The notes under the pieces: generated by a model | The model's input: the letters and a program-made list of their open reading frames with translations, nothing else | Told to the model about the DNA's origin: nothing | The model's database searches: none | Position numbers and translations under genes: made by a program | Source: Candidatus Sulfopaludibacter sp. SbA3 | GTDB lineage: Bacteria; Acidobacteriota; Terriglobia; Bryobacterales; Bryobacteraceae | DNA: 6,666 nt | Assembly: GCA_945861255.1 (NCBI GenBank) | Contig: CAMAUG010000217.1 | Span: forward strand, 1 to 6,666 | Direction of reading: 5' to 3' | Shown here: piece by piece, positions 1-6,107 of the stretch | How the letters are laid out: each line of letters starts with the position of its first letter | Position numbering within the stretch: the stretch's first letter is position 1

Positions 1-696
1 GATCCCATTGGGATGGGTGACTTCGTCGGTCAGTTTCTCCATCTGCCCGCTCTTGTCCACCCGGTATACGGCTTCCTTTGTTTCGGACGGCGCCTTGAAG
101 CCTTCATAGCTTCCCAGGATGCCGTACGGAGGATCGGTAAACCAGATGCTGCCATCGGGATGCACCACGATATCGTTCGGAGAATTGAGGCGCTTGCCCT
201 GATACCTCTCCGCGATGACCGTGACCGTGCCATTGTATTCATAGCGGACCACGCGGCGCCCGCCGTGCTCGCAGGAAAGCTGGCGGCCCTCGTAGTCGAA
301 CGTGTTGCCGTTGCTGTAGCCCGATGGATTGCGGAACACAGTCACGCGGTTGTCGTCTTCGATCCAGCGCAACTGGACATTGTTCGGGATGTCGCTCCAT
401 AGCAGGTAGCGACCCACGCCGTTCCACGCCGGGCCTTCCGCCCACAGCGTGCCTGTGTGCAACCGCTTGATGGGCGAGCTATTGAGGATGTAACGCCGGA
501 AGCGATTATCCAGCGCGACTACGTCGGGTTCCGGATATTGGAGCGGCGTCTCCCCGCTCCAGTCGCGCGGAGTGGGCGTGGAGGAAATCTGCTGTCCAAG
601 CGCGGCGGCCGGCGCCACGATTGCCGCGCCGTAGGCCGCCGCACCGAGGAAGCCGCGGCGAGTCACATGGGAGGTTTTCATATGGGAGGTCTTCAT
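1..696 (-). CDS. SMP-30/gluconolactonase-like secreted protein, second tandem copy (C-terminus outside window)
   Basis: This is the N-terminal 232 residues of a six-bladed beta-propeller of the SMP-30/gluconolactonase family, which hydrolyses sugar lactones or related esters using a divalent metal. The frame is open to the window edge; by comparison with the neighbouring paralogue about 121 residues are missing. A Tat signal is visible: TRRGFLG at residues 12-18, then an Ala-rich hydrophobic stretch ending near AALGQQ (31-36). Expected metal or substrate residues are E87 (AEGPAW), N174 (SPND) and N230 (PNG); the last ligand Asp lies beyond the edge. The ATG at 696 is chosen because GAGGG sits 7 nt upstream; an in-frame ATG at 681 is the alternative. 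It lies 11 bp downstream of its paralogue, so the two are probably co-transcribed. The substrate is not predictable. Confidence 0.9.
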   Translation of the reverse strand, partial: MKTSHMKTSHVTRRGFLGAAAYGAAIVAPAAALGQQISSTPTPRDWSGETPLQYPEPDVVALDNRFRRYILNSSPIKRLHTGTLWAEGPAWNGVGRYLLWSDIPNNVQLRWIEDDNRVTVFRNPSGYSNGNTFDYEGRQLSCEHGGRRVVRYEYNGTVTVIAERYQGKRLNSPNDIVVHPDGSIWFTDPPYGILGSYEGFKAPSETKEAVYRVDKSGQMEKLTDEVTHPNGI

Positions 697-703
697 AAGT
701 TCG

Positions 704-708
704 CCCTC
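704..708 (-). promoter_or_regulatory. Shine-Dalgarno site of the second SMP-30 copy
   Basis: GAGGG on the minus strand lies 7 nt before the ATG at 696 and overlaps the TAG stop of the upstream paralogue by one base. It favours the start at 696 over the in-frame ATG at 681. It also makes translational coupling of the two copies plausible. Confidence 0.65.
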
Positions 709-1742
709 TATGCGATATGCGCGCCTTCGACGCCTACGTAAACCGAATACAGAGACTGGCTCCCCGTCATGAATAAGCGGTTACGTTTGGCTCCCCCGAA
801 GCACACGTTGGCGCAGGTTTCCGGCATGCGGATCATGCCGATGCGCTGCCCGTCCGGCGCCACCACCTGCACGCCGGGGCGCGCGCCGCACCAGATGTTG
901 CCATCCACGTCGCAGCGGATGCCATCCGCGGCGGAGGGCTGGCCCGTCCCTGGCATGTCGAGAACCACGAAGCGCTTACCGCCGCGGGCGGCCTTGCCGT
1001 CCACATCCCACACTTTGATTTCGCGCGCGCCGGTGTCGGCCACATATATCTTCTTGTAGTCCTGCGAAAAACAAATGCCGTTGGGGCCGACGACGTCGTC
1101 AATGACCTTTTCGACCAACCCGCTCTTATCCACACGGTATACCGCCTCCTTGGTTTCCGACGGCGCCTTGTTGCCTTCGTAATTTCCACGAATGCCGTAC
1201 GGGGGGTCAGTGAACCAGATGCTTCCGTCGGGATGCACGACGATATCGTTCGGAGAATTAAGACGCTTGCCCTGATACTTGTCGGCGATCAACGTGACGG
1301 TGCCGTTGTATTCGTAGCGCACCACGCGTCGCCCCCCGTGCTCGCAGGAAAGCTGGCGGCCTTCGTAATCGAACGTGTTGCCATTGCTATTGCCGGCGGG
1401 ACTGCGGAACACGGTGACGCGGTTATCGTCTTCAATCCACCGCAGTTGGACATTGTTCGGGATGTCGCTCCACACCAGGTACCGGCCCACGCCGTTCCAC
1501 GCCGGGCCTTCCGCCCACAGCGTACCCGTGTGATGGCGCCGGATGGGCGTGTTGCCGATGATGTAGCGGCGGAAGCGGTCGTCGAGGGCAACCACATCGG
1601 GATCGGGATACTGGATAGGCACCTGCCCGCTCCAATCGCGCGTGGTGGGCGTTGAAGAAATCTGTTGCGAAAGCGCGGTGGCAGGGACCAAGAGCGTAGC
1701 GCCGAGGAAACCGCGGCGGGTGGTCACATGGGAATGCGTCAT
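708..1742 (-). CDS. SMP-30/gluconolactonase-like secreted protein, first tandem copy (complete)
   Basis: A complete 344-residue protein of the SMP-30/gluconolactonase/LRE family (calcium- or zinc-dependent lactonase-type beta-propeller). Residues 8-25 form a Tat signal: TRRGFLG followed by a hydrophobic segment ending TALSQQ, so the enzyme is probably exported folded to the periplasm. The family's key residues are present: E78 (AEGPAW), N165 (SPND), N221 (GPNG) and D273 (ADG). Propeller-blade motifs such as DGSIWFTDPPYG (172-183) and DGNIWCGARPG (280-290) are clear. An in-frame TAA lies four codons upstream, so the ATG at 1742 is the earliest ATG start. No Shine-Dalgarno is visible; a TATAAAT box lies 7 nt upstream instead. 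It is about 85% identical to the following copy (residues 26-223 here). Lactonase-like activity is inferred from the fold; the true substrate is unknown. Confidence 0.93.
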   Translation of the reverse strand: MTHSHVTTRRGFLGATLLVPATALSQQISSTPTTRDWSGQVPIQYPDPDVVALDDRFRRYIIGNTPIRRHHTGTLWAEGPAWNGVGRYLVWSDIPNNVQLRWIEDDNRVTVFRSPAGNSNGNTFDYEGRQLSCEHGGRRVVRYEYNGTVTLIADKYQGKRLNSPNDIVVHPDGSIWFTDPPYGIRGNYEGNKAPSETKEAVYRVDKSGLVEKVIDDVVGPNGICFSQDYKKIYVADTGAREIKVWDVDGKAARGGKRFVVLDMPGTGQPSAADGIRCDVDGNIWCGARPGVQVVAPDGQRIGMIRMPETCANVCFGGAKRNRLFMTGSQSLYSVYVGVEGAHIA

Positions 1743-1749
1743 GACTGTT

Positions 1750-1756
1750 ATTTATA
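1750..1756 (-). promoter_or_regulatory. Candidate -10 box next to the start of the first SMP-30 copy
   Basis: TATAAAT on the minus strand (hexamer TATAAA at 1751-1756) is followed by 8 nt and then the ATG at 1742. That spacing would put transcription initiation at or next to the start codon. No convincing -35 hexamer is visible 16-18 bp upstream. The absence of a Shine-Dalgarno sequence fits a leaderless or near-leaderless mRNA, but this rests on pattern alone. Confidence 0.35.
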
Positions 1757-1842
1757 CCGCAGTCAGAGGGTGACCGGCTTAGAGGCTCACCACATCGAAC
1801 CGTCGCGCAAGGCGGGGCGGTACTCAATTGCCAATCACTGGA

Positions 1843-1873
1843 CTGACGGTCGCGGGTCTGAACCGGCCGTCAG
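1843..1873 (-). terminator. Stem-loop downstream of the 1907-2992 gene, possible terminator
   Basis: CTGACGG (1843-1849) pairs perfectly with CCGTCAG (1867-1873). The 17-nt loop contains a further GGT/ACC pairing. It lies in the 164-bp gap between the secreted-protein gene and the SMP-30 pair. There is no U-run after it on the minus strand, so intrinsic termination is uncertain; it could be an operator or have no role. Confidence 0.25.
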
Positions 1874-1906
1874 GAAGTGGTCTGGAAAAAGCACAAGCAA
1901 CGGGTT

Positions 1907-2992
1907 CTACTTGCGCACGGCCATTCGATTGGTGTCGGCGTCGTGATGGACGAACTCGATGATTTTGCCCTGGGCGTCCCGGATGAATTCGATCCAATCG
2001 CCATCGGTGCGTGAGACGAACACGGATTCCGAATTGGGGGTCAGCGGTAATTTGAGTGGATTGGGAGGTTCCTGGAGGAACAGCAGATCGCCTTCGGTTG
2101 TGATGACGGCTTCGCGACCCGGCGCGAATTCGTAGGTACCGGTATATTTTACGAGGACCTCCGGCGCCAGCCTGGTTCCGGTGCCGCCCAGCATTTGGGT
2201 TACAGAGCGATCATTCTCGCACACACCCTCCAGCAAGTCTGTATCCGGCACCAAAGTTTTGGGCAGCTTGAGCGAGAACGGCCGTGTGAACGCCTTCGGA
2301 TCGTCGATGGTGATTTCCAGATCCATGTGTCCGAAATCGCGGCGGCGAAAGCGCTCGGTGATGCGCAGAGCTTCGGTGTGAGGGTGCCCCTCAATGTCGA
2401 GCCAGCTTCTGTCGTTGAATCCCGTGGTTTCAACGACCAGCGTGTCGCCCTCCCAATGGCCAATCGAATAGCCCATCCAGGTAGGATTGGGGTCCTGGGG
2501 AAACGGGCGGCCATCGGTGAAGATGGTTCGGTGCATGCTGTTGGTGGTGCCCTGATATAGCATTACGATCAGTCCAGGGGTTTGGACGATGCGGGCGAGG
2601 TCGACGACATGGTAGTACACGAAGGGGTCGGGCAAGCAATTGGCGCGCGGGGCGTTCAGCCCTAGTTGGAGGACGCGCTTTTGGTATAGCTCCTCGGCCC
2701 ATGGCTGAATGTCGCTAGGCTTCAGGTCCCGGGCAAGATTGCGGTCATAACTGCCCTGCCCCGGTCCGTTCCAGATGCCGGAGATATCCGGCTTGCCATC
2801 GGCGGTGCGTGGCGTGGGCGCGGTGAGATCCGGCTTGCCGTCTGGGGTGCGCGGAGTTCCGGGAGTCGGGTAGTTCAGCCATTGGGCGGGAGCCTGGGTG
2901 CATAGCAAGAATGCGACGGCGGCCGCGGCGGCCACCCGCTTGCATCTGGTCCTGAATCCGCGGGCGTTGGTATGTTTGGTCGGCATAGGCAC
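1907..2992 (-). CDS. Conserved secreted protein of unknown function with PRTxDGKPDL repeats
   Basis: A 361-residue exported protein. Residues 12-37 form a Sec-type signal: a basic stretch, then AAAAAVAFLL, with likely cleavage near APAQ/W. The Cys at 31 lacks a lipobox. The mature N-terminus repeats a ten-residue unit, PRTPDGKPDL (47-56) and PRTADGKPDI (61-70), leading into SGIW. The core has conserved-looking blocks: IFTDGRPFPQDPNPTWMG (157-174), HWEGDTLVVETTGFND (179-194) and RFRRRDFGHMDL (214-225). From memory this family is common in soil Acidobacteria and lacks an assigned function. Residues 280-350 (YTGTYEF...) resemble the small beta-rich domain that follows some beta-lactamase-like proteins (weak, DUF3471-like). 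The GTG at 2992 is preferred because AAGGG lies 6 nt upstream; an ATG two codons later is the alternative. It is on the same strand as the SMP-30 pair and 164 bp upstream of it. Confidence 0.85.
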   Translation of the reverse strand: MPMPTKHTNARGFRTRCKRVAAAAAVAFLLCTQAPAQWLNYPTPGTPRTPDGKPDLTAPTPRTADGKPDISGIWNGPGQGSYDRNLARDLKPSDIQPWAEELYQKRVLQLGLNAPRANCLPDPFVYYHVVDLARIVQTPGLIVMLYQGTTNSMHRTIFTDGRPFPQDPNPTWMGYSIGHWEGDTLVVETTGFNDRSWLDIEGHPHTEALRITERFRRRDFGHMDLEITIDDPKAFTRPFSLKLPKTLVPDTDLLEGVCENDRSVTQMLGGTGTRLAPEVLVKYTGTYEFAPGREAVITTEGDLLFLQEPPNPLKLPLTPNSESVFVSRTDGDWIEFIRDAQGKIIEFVHHDADTNRMAVRK

Positions 2993-3466
2993 TGAATTCC
3001 CTTCTCAGAGTTTAGCGCCGATGCATCGCGTCGACGGATCACCTGCTCTGAGCGTAGCCATTCGCTCTGAATCCGGGCACTTCGGCCTTCGCGCCAACTC
3101 GCCGTGGCGCCGGCGTCATCGCTGGTCTCCTCCGTTGATAACGCCATGCGCGGACGGTCGCGTGTCAGGAGCCGCTGCGCGCACTGCAGGAAGTCTACTG
3201 GTCGCTGGACGCGCGACCCGCCGGCTCTGACTGAAGCCGGTTCGGTGGCCCGGTTGGAGGTCACGCTCCGGTTGTTACCGATCATGATCGTTTTCGCCCT
3301 TGTAGCGCATTCTATGAGCTTGTGGCGGCTCACCGCACTCCGGCGCCGCAGTTTCGGTACCATAATCCAGTGAACATGCGCAAAACGGAGCGTGGCGCGA
3401 ACTATATCCGGTCCAGTCGGGTGGCGCGCGCCGCACCCTTTGCGCTTTTCAGGAGGACTTGACGCG
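2993..3466. other. Divergent intergenic region, no convincing gene
   Basis: A 474-bp gap between divergently oriented genes. Open frames exist on both strands, but their translations are Arg/Ser-rich, lack a recognisable family and have no supported start, so I read them as chance. Visible elements are CTCTGA-type motifs (3005-3010 inverted; 3046, 3065 and 3225 direct), a stem CCGGCT/AGCCGG (3221-3226 with 3235-3240, loop CTGACTGA), and a CATAAT hexamer at 3361-3366 that could be the -10 of the plus-strand gene without a good -35. One short stretch (about 3150-3230) reads EPLRALQEVYWSLDARPAGSD then stop; it could be a gene remnant but is too short to judge. Confidence 0.5.
2999..3003 (-). promoter_or_regulatory. 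Shine-Dalgarno deciding the GTG start at 2992
   Basis: AAGGG on the minus strand is 6 nt from the GTG at 2992 but 12 nt from the in-frame ATG at 2986. The spacing favours the GTG start, giving an N-terminus of MPMPTKH. Confidence 0.5.
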
Positions 3467-4342
3467 ATGCGGCCACTGGAAATAGCACAGACCTACTTTG
3501 ACGCGTGGAACCAGAGGGACGGCGCCGCGATTGCCGCCACGTTCGCCCCCGGAGGCACCTACCAGGACCCGGCCTCGCAGGGACCGCTCCAAGGCGAGGC
3601 CATCGCGGCTTACGCGGCCGGGTTGTTTGCCGCGTTTCCCGATCTCTCATTCGAAATCGTGAGCGCGTCGGCTAGCCCCGAAGGCTTGGTCTCCGCCGAA
3701 TGGGTGATGCGCGGTACGAATTCGGCGCCGTTCATGGGTTTGCCACCCACCGGCAAATCGTTGGAACTGCCGGGCGCGGATTTCATCCGCGTGGACGGCG
3801 GTAAGATTGTCAGCGTGCAAGGCTACTTCGACGGCGGTGAGCTGCCGCGTCAACTGGGATTGCAGGTCGTGGTGCAGCCGCATGCCATCGGGCCGTTTCG
3901 CTTCGGTACGGCGACGCACTCCTCCAGTGGGAAAACCGTGAAACCAGGGGCATTTTCCATCACCGTGTTGCACGTTCGTTCCGAGGAAGAAACCGGGAAG
4001 GTGAGAGAATACTCCCGACACATCACCACGGAAATGATGGCGATGCCCGAATACATCGGGAGCATGGGAATGAGTGTCGGCCATACCATGGTGACCTTGA
4101 CCGCCTGGGAAAATCCGGACGGTCCCCGGAAACTCCTCACGCAGGGAACGCATGCGGCGGCGATGCGCGATTTTTTCGGCTCTGCGATCGGAGCCGGTGG
4201 TTTCACGAGTGTGTGGGTCCCCGCGCGGATCAACCCCATGTGGGTGCGCTGCGGAGCGTGCGGGAAGATGGCGGACAGCGAGAAGTCCGGGGGCACGTGC
4301 GCTTGTGGCGCGGCGCTTGGCGCCGCGCCCGCCTACTTTTGA
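3467..4342 (+). CDS. SnoaL-like (ester cyclase/NTF2-fold) protein with a second domain and C-terminal Cys cluster
   Basis: A 291-residue, apparently cytoplasmic protein. Residues 3-128 match the SnoaL-like polyketide cyclase/NTF2-like fold: EIAQTYFDAWNQRD, YQDPASQGPLQG, FPDLSFEIV, GLPPTGKSLELPGADFIRVDGGKI. Many such proteins are small hydrolases, isomerases or binding modules of unknown substrate. Residues about 143-255 form a second compact domain (GAFSITVLHVRS, TTEMMAMPEYIGSM, HTMVTLTAWENPDG) suggestive of a dimeric alpha+beta barrel such as the ABM group; this assignment is tentative. The tail has C262-X2-C265-X12-C278-X-C280, a zinc-ribbon-like pattern. The ATG at 3467 is chosen because AGGAGG (3451-3456) lies 10 nt upstream; a frame extension to 3392 has no such support. 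It converges on the HD gene with a 9-bp gap, and its last codons form two stem-loops. Its role is unknown. Confidence 0.87.
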   Translation: MRPLEIAQTYFDAWNQRDGAAIAATFAPGGTYQDPASQGPLQGEAIAAYAAGLFAAFPDLSFEIVSASASPEGLVSAEWVMRGTNSAPFMGLPPTGKSLELPGADFIRVDGGKIVSVQGYFDGGELPRQLGLQVVVQPHAIGPFRFGTATHSSSGKTVKPGAFSITVLHVRSEEETGKVREYSRHITTEMMAMPEYIGSMGMSVGHTMVTLTAWENPDGPRKLLTQGTHAAAMRDFFGSAIGAGGFTSVWVPARINPMWVRCGACGKMADSEKSGGTCACGAALGAAPAYF

Positions 4343-4350
4343 GGTAGGCG
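4307..4350. terminator. Two abutting stem-loops between convergent genes
   Basis: GGCGCGGCGC (4307-4316) pairs perfectly with GCGCCGCGCC (4320-4329) around a TTG loop, 10 bp and all GC. It is followed immediately by CGCCTAC (4330-4336) pairing with GTAGGCG (4344-4350) around a 7-nt loop that contains the TGA stop of the SnoaL-like gene. The second hairpin ends one base before the HD gene's stop codon. Being palindromic, both form in either transcript, which suits a bidirectional terminator. Neither strand has a U-tract after the stems, so they may act with Rho or as 3'-end protection. Confidence 0.55.
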
Positions 4351-4351
4351 T

Positions 4352-4918
4352 CTACGGTTGGGCGCCTTCGATTCCCAGCTCGGGGGCGCGCGCCCGCATC
4401 GCTTGAATGCAGAACTCGATGTGTTGATCCAGATCCACGCCCAGCTCCGCTGCGCCGTTGACGATATCGTCGCGGCTGACGGAGCGGGCGAAGGCCTTAT
4501 CCTTGAGCTTCTTCCTGACGCTGGGAACGTCCACGGAGTGAATGCTGCGGGTGGGCTTCACGTAGCTGACCGCAGTGAGGAATCCCGCCAGTTCATCGCA
4601 TGCGAACAGAGTCTTTTCCAGCGGCGAAACACGCGGCACGCCGCTGTAGTTTGCATGCGAGAGAATGGCGCGGCGGATGTCATCGGGCACGCCGCGCTCC
4701 GCCAAAATCGGCTCGCCTTTCATCGGATGACCGGGCGCTTCCGGATGGATTTCCCAATCGAAATCGTGCAGTAGGCCGGTGATGCCCCACTTCGCGACGT
4801 CCTCCCCGAACTTCACTGCGTAGGCGGCGACGCAAGTCTCCACAGCCAGCGCGTGGCGGCGGAGGCTATCGGACTTCGTGAACTCGCACACAATTTCCCA
4901 AGCCTGGTTCCGATCCAT
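4352..4918 (-). CDS. HD-superfamily metal-dependent hydrolase (COG2316-like)
   Basis: A 188-residue cytoplasmic HD-domain protein. The metal ligands of the superfamily are intact: H22 (RRHALAVE), H51-D52 (LLHDFDWE), H88 (ILSHAN) and D108 (FACDELAGF). H64 (GHPMKGE) is a further candidate ligand. HD proteins are phosphohydrolases acting on nucleotides or phosphorylated small molecules. The C-terminal half (PTRSIHSVDVPSVRKKLKDK, FARSVSRDDIVNGAAELGVDLDQHI) matches what I recall of the COG2316 'predicted hydrolase' group, whose substrate is not established. The ATG at 4918 is preferred because it begins the conserved region; the frame continues to a TTG at 4939. Only a weak purine-rich GGCGGA precedes the ATG. 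It is convergent with the SnoaL-like gene and divergent from the DUF3500 gene. Confidence 0.9.
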   Translation of the reverse strand: MDRNQAWEIVCEFTKSDSLRRHALAVETCVAAYAVKFGEDVAKWGITGLLHDFDWEIHPEAPGHPMKGEPILAERGVPDDIRRAILSHANYSGVPRVSPLEKTLFACDELAGFLTAVSYVKPTRSIHSVDVPSVRKKLKDKAFARSVSRDDIVNGAAELGVDLDQHIEFCIQAMRARAPELGIEGAQP

Positions 4919-4928
4919 ATGTATCCGC

Positions 4929-4998
4929 CATCGTACCAAGTGGGAACGTCGTAAACAGGAGGCTGCCGCCCTGGATGCGGTGCATGCGCGGTACGATG
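4929..4998. repeat. 9-bp inverted repeat in the HD/DUF3500 divergent promoter region
   Basis: CATCGTACC (4929-4937) is the exact reverse complement of GGTACGATG (4990-4998), with 52 bp between the arms. Both lie in the 154-bp gap between divergent starts. Read outward to the HD gene, the left arm supplies TACGAT, a fair -10-like hexamer about 13 nt before its ATG. The arms could be paired regulator sites or coincidence. Confidence 0.35.
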
Positions 4999-5036
4999 CC
5001 GACTACCTCATCGGAATCAGCATCATCGGATTCGGC

Positions 5037-5065
5037 TTGTATCCCGCCAAGTTACTTGCTAAAGT
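5037..5065 (+). promoter_or_regulatory. Candidate promoter of the DUF3500 gene
   Basis: TTGTAT (5037-5042), a 17-bp spacer and TAAAGT (5060-5065) make a modest sigma70-like pair. The -10 ends 7 nt before the ATG at 5073, so initiation would fall at or next to the start codon. No Shine-Dalgarno is visible, in line with a leaderless or very short leader. The individual hexamers are only partial matches. Confidence 0.3.
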
Positions 5066-5072
5066 CTTCCTT

Positions 5073-6092
5073 ATGATGAAGCGAATCCTGCCTGTTTTCT
5101 GCGCGGTTGGTTTATTGGCTGCCACGTATGAGCGCTTTGACACAACCGCTACGATGGTGGAGGCCGCGAAATCCTATCTGGCGGCGCTCACGCCCCAGCA
5201 GAAGCCGCAGGCAACCATCCCGTTTGCAAGCGAGGAGCGCACCAACTGGCACTATATTCCGCTGGACAACCGGAAGGGCATACCGTTGCGCGAGATGGCG
5301 CCGGAGCAGAAACAGTTGGCCGAAGCGCTGATCTCCGCCGGATACTCCCGGCAGGGCATCATCAAGGCTCACACGATTCGGAGCCTGGAACAGGTTTTGA
5401 AAGAAACGGAGAAAGGCACGGGGCCGGAGCGCGACACGGAGAAATATTTCGTCTCCATTTACGGCGAACCTTCCGAGAAGGGCACGTGGGGCTACCGTTT
5501 TGAAGGCCATCATGTCTCGGTGAGCTTTACGGTGGTGGACGGAAAGGTGGTTTCGAGCAGCCCGAACTTCTTCGGCGCCAATCCGGCTGAAGTGAAGACC
5601 GGTCCACGCGCCGGCCTGCGCGCTCTGAAGCGCGAGGAGGATCTGGGGCGGGAGTTGATACAGTCCATGACCCCGGCGCAACGCGAGATCGCCATCGTCG
5701 ACAAGAAAGCGGCCAACGAGATTCTCACGGCGAACTCGCGCAAGGCCGCGCTCAACGGGCAGCCGAACGGCTTGCCGTTTTCCCAGATGAGCGCCCAGCA
5801 AAAGGAGATCCTGACGGCGCTGGTGAGCGAGTACGCGGAGAACTTTCCGGCCCCAATCGCGGAGGCGCGGATGGACAAGTTCAACAAGTCCAAGGCGAAT
5901 CTCTACTTCGCGTGGATGGGCGGGATCAATCGCGGCGACCCGCACTACTACCGCATCCAGACGCCCACGTTCCTGATCGAGTACGACAACGTGCAGAACA
6001 ACGCCAACCACATCCACAGCGTGTGGCGTGATTTCAATGGGGACTTCGGTCTGGATCTGCTGGCGCAGCACTTGCAGGCGAGTCACAAGTAG
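5073..6092 (+). CDS. DUF3500 family secreted protein
   Basis: A 339-residue protein matching the DUF3500 family nearly end to end. Hallmark blocks are NWHYIPLDNRKGIPLREMAPEQ (58-79), FVSIYGEPSEKGTWGYRFEGHHVS (126-149), NFFGANPAEVKTGPRAG (165-181) and EYDNVQNNANHIHSVWRDFNGDFG (303-326). The conserved H60, E144-G-H-H147, E303 and H313/H315 could bind a metal, but no biochemical role is established to my knowledge. Residues 3-17 (KRILPVFCAVGLLAA) look like a short Sec signal or anchor, so it probably acts outside the cytoplasm; the Cys has no lipobox. The start is at ATG 5073 (or the adjacent ATG 5076), where the signal peptide begins; the frame runs upstream to 4878 but would overlap the HD gene without family support. 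It is monocistronic as far as the window shows. Confidence 0.93.
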   Translation: MMKRILPVFCAVGLLAATYERFDTTATMVEAAKSYLAALTPQQKPQATIPFASEERTNWHYIPLDNRKGIPLREMAPEQKQLAEALISAGYSRQGIIKAHTIRSLEQVLKETEKGTGPERDTEKYFVSIYGEPSEKGTWGYRFEGHHVSVSFTVVDGKVVSSSPNFFGANPAEVKTGPRAGLRALKREEDLGRELIQSMTPAQREIAIVDKKAANEILTANSRKAALNGQPNGLPFSQMSAQQKEILTALVSEYAENFPAPIAEARMDKFNKSKANLYFAWMGGINRGDPHYYRIQTPTFLIEYDNVQNNANHIHSVWRDFNGDFGLDLLAQHLQASHK

Positions 6093-6107
6093 GAATCGAA
6101 GTGCGGA

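Larger units (their letters stand above)
1..1667 (-). repeat. Tandem gene duplication (SMP-30 pair)
   Basis: Positions 1-594 align without gaps to 1074-1667 at protein level (offset 1073 bp). I count about 29 differing residues out of 198, roughly 85% identity. Divergence concentrates in the signal peptides and in surface-like positions; the repeat continues past the left edge of the window. Confidence 0.9.

Noticed and set aside
1..1667. The similar blocks read as a mobile or CRISPR-type repeat
   Set aside because: They are explained by two paralogous coding genes aligned codon for codon.
2875..3373. Overlapping open frames on both strands in the divergent gap (89-162 codons)
   Set aside because: Translations are compositionally biased with no recognisable motifs, and the minus-strand frame overlaps the 5' end of a supported gene.
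3392..3466. A 25-residue N-terminal extension of the SnoaL-like gene
   Set aside because: AGGAGG at 3451-3456 points to the ATG at 3467, and the SnoaL domain begins immediately there.
4919..4939. A TTG start at 4939 for the HD gene, adding seven residues
   Set aside because: The ATG at 4918 directly precedes the conserved region and the extension has no Shine-Dalgarno; kept only as an alternative.
4878..5072. A 65-residue N-terminal extension of the DUF3500 gene
   Set aside because: It would overlap the start of the HD gene, has no family match and lies ahead of a clear signal-peptide start at 5073.
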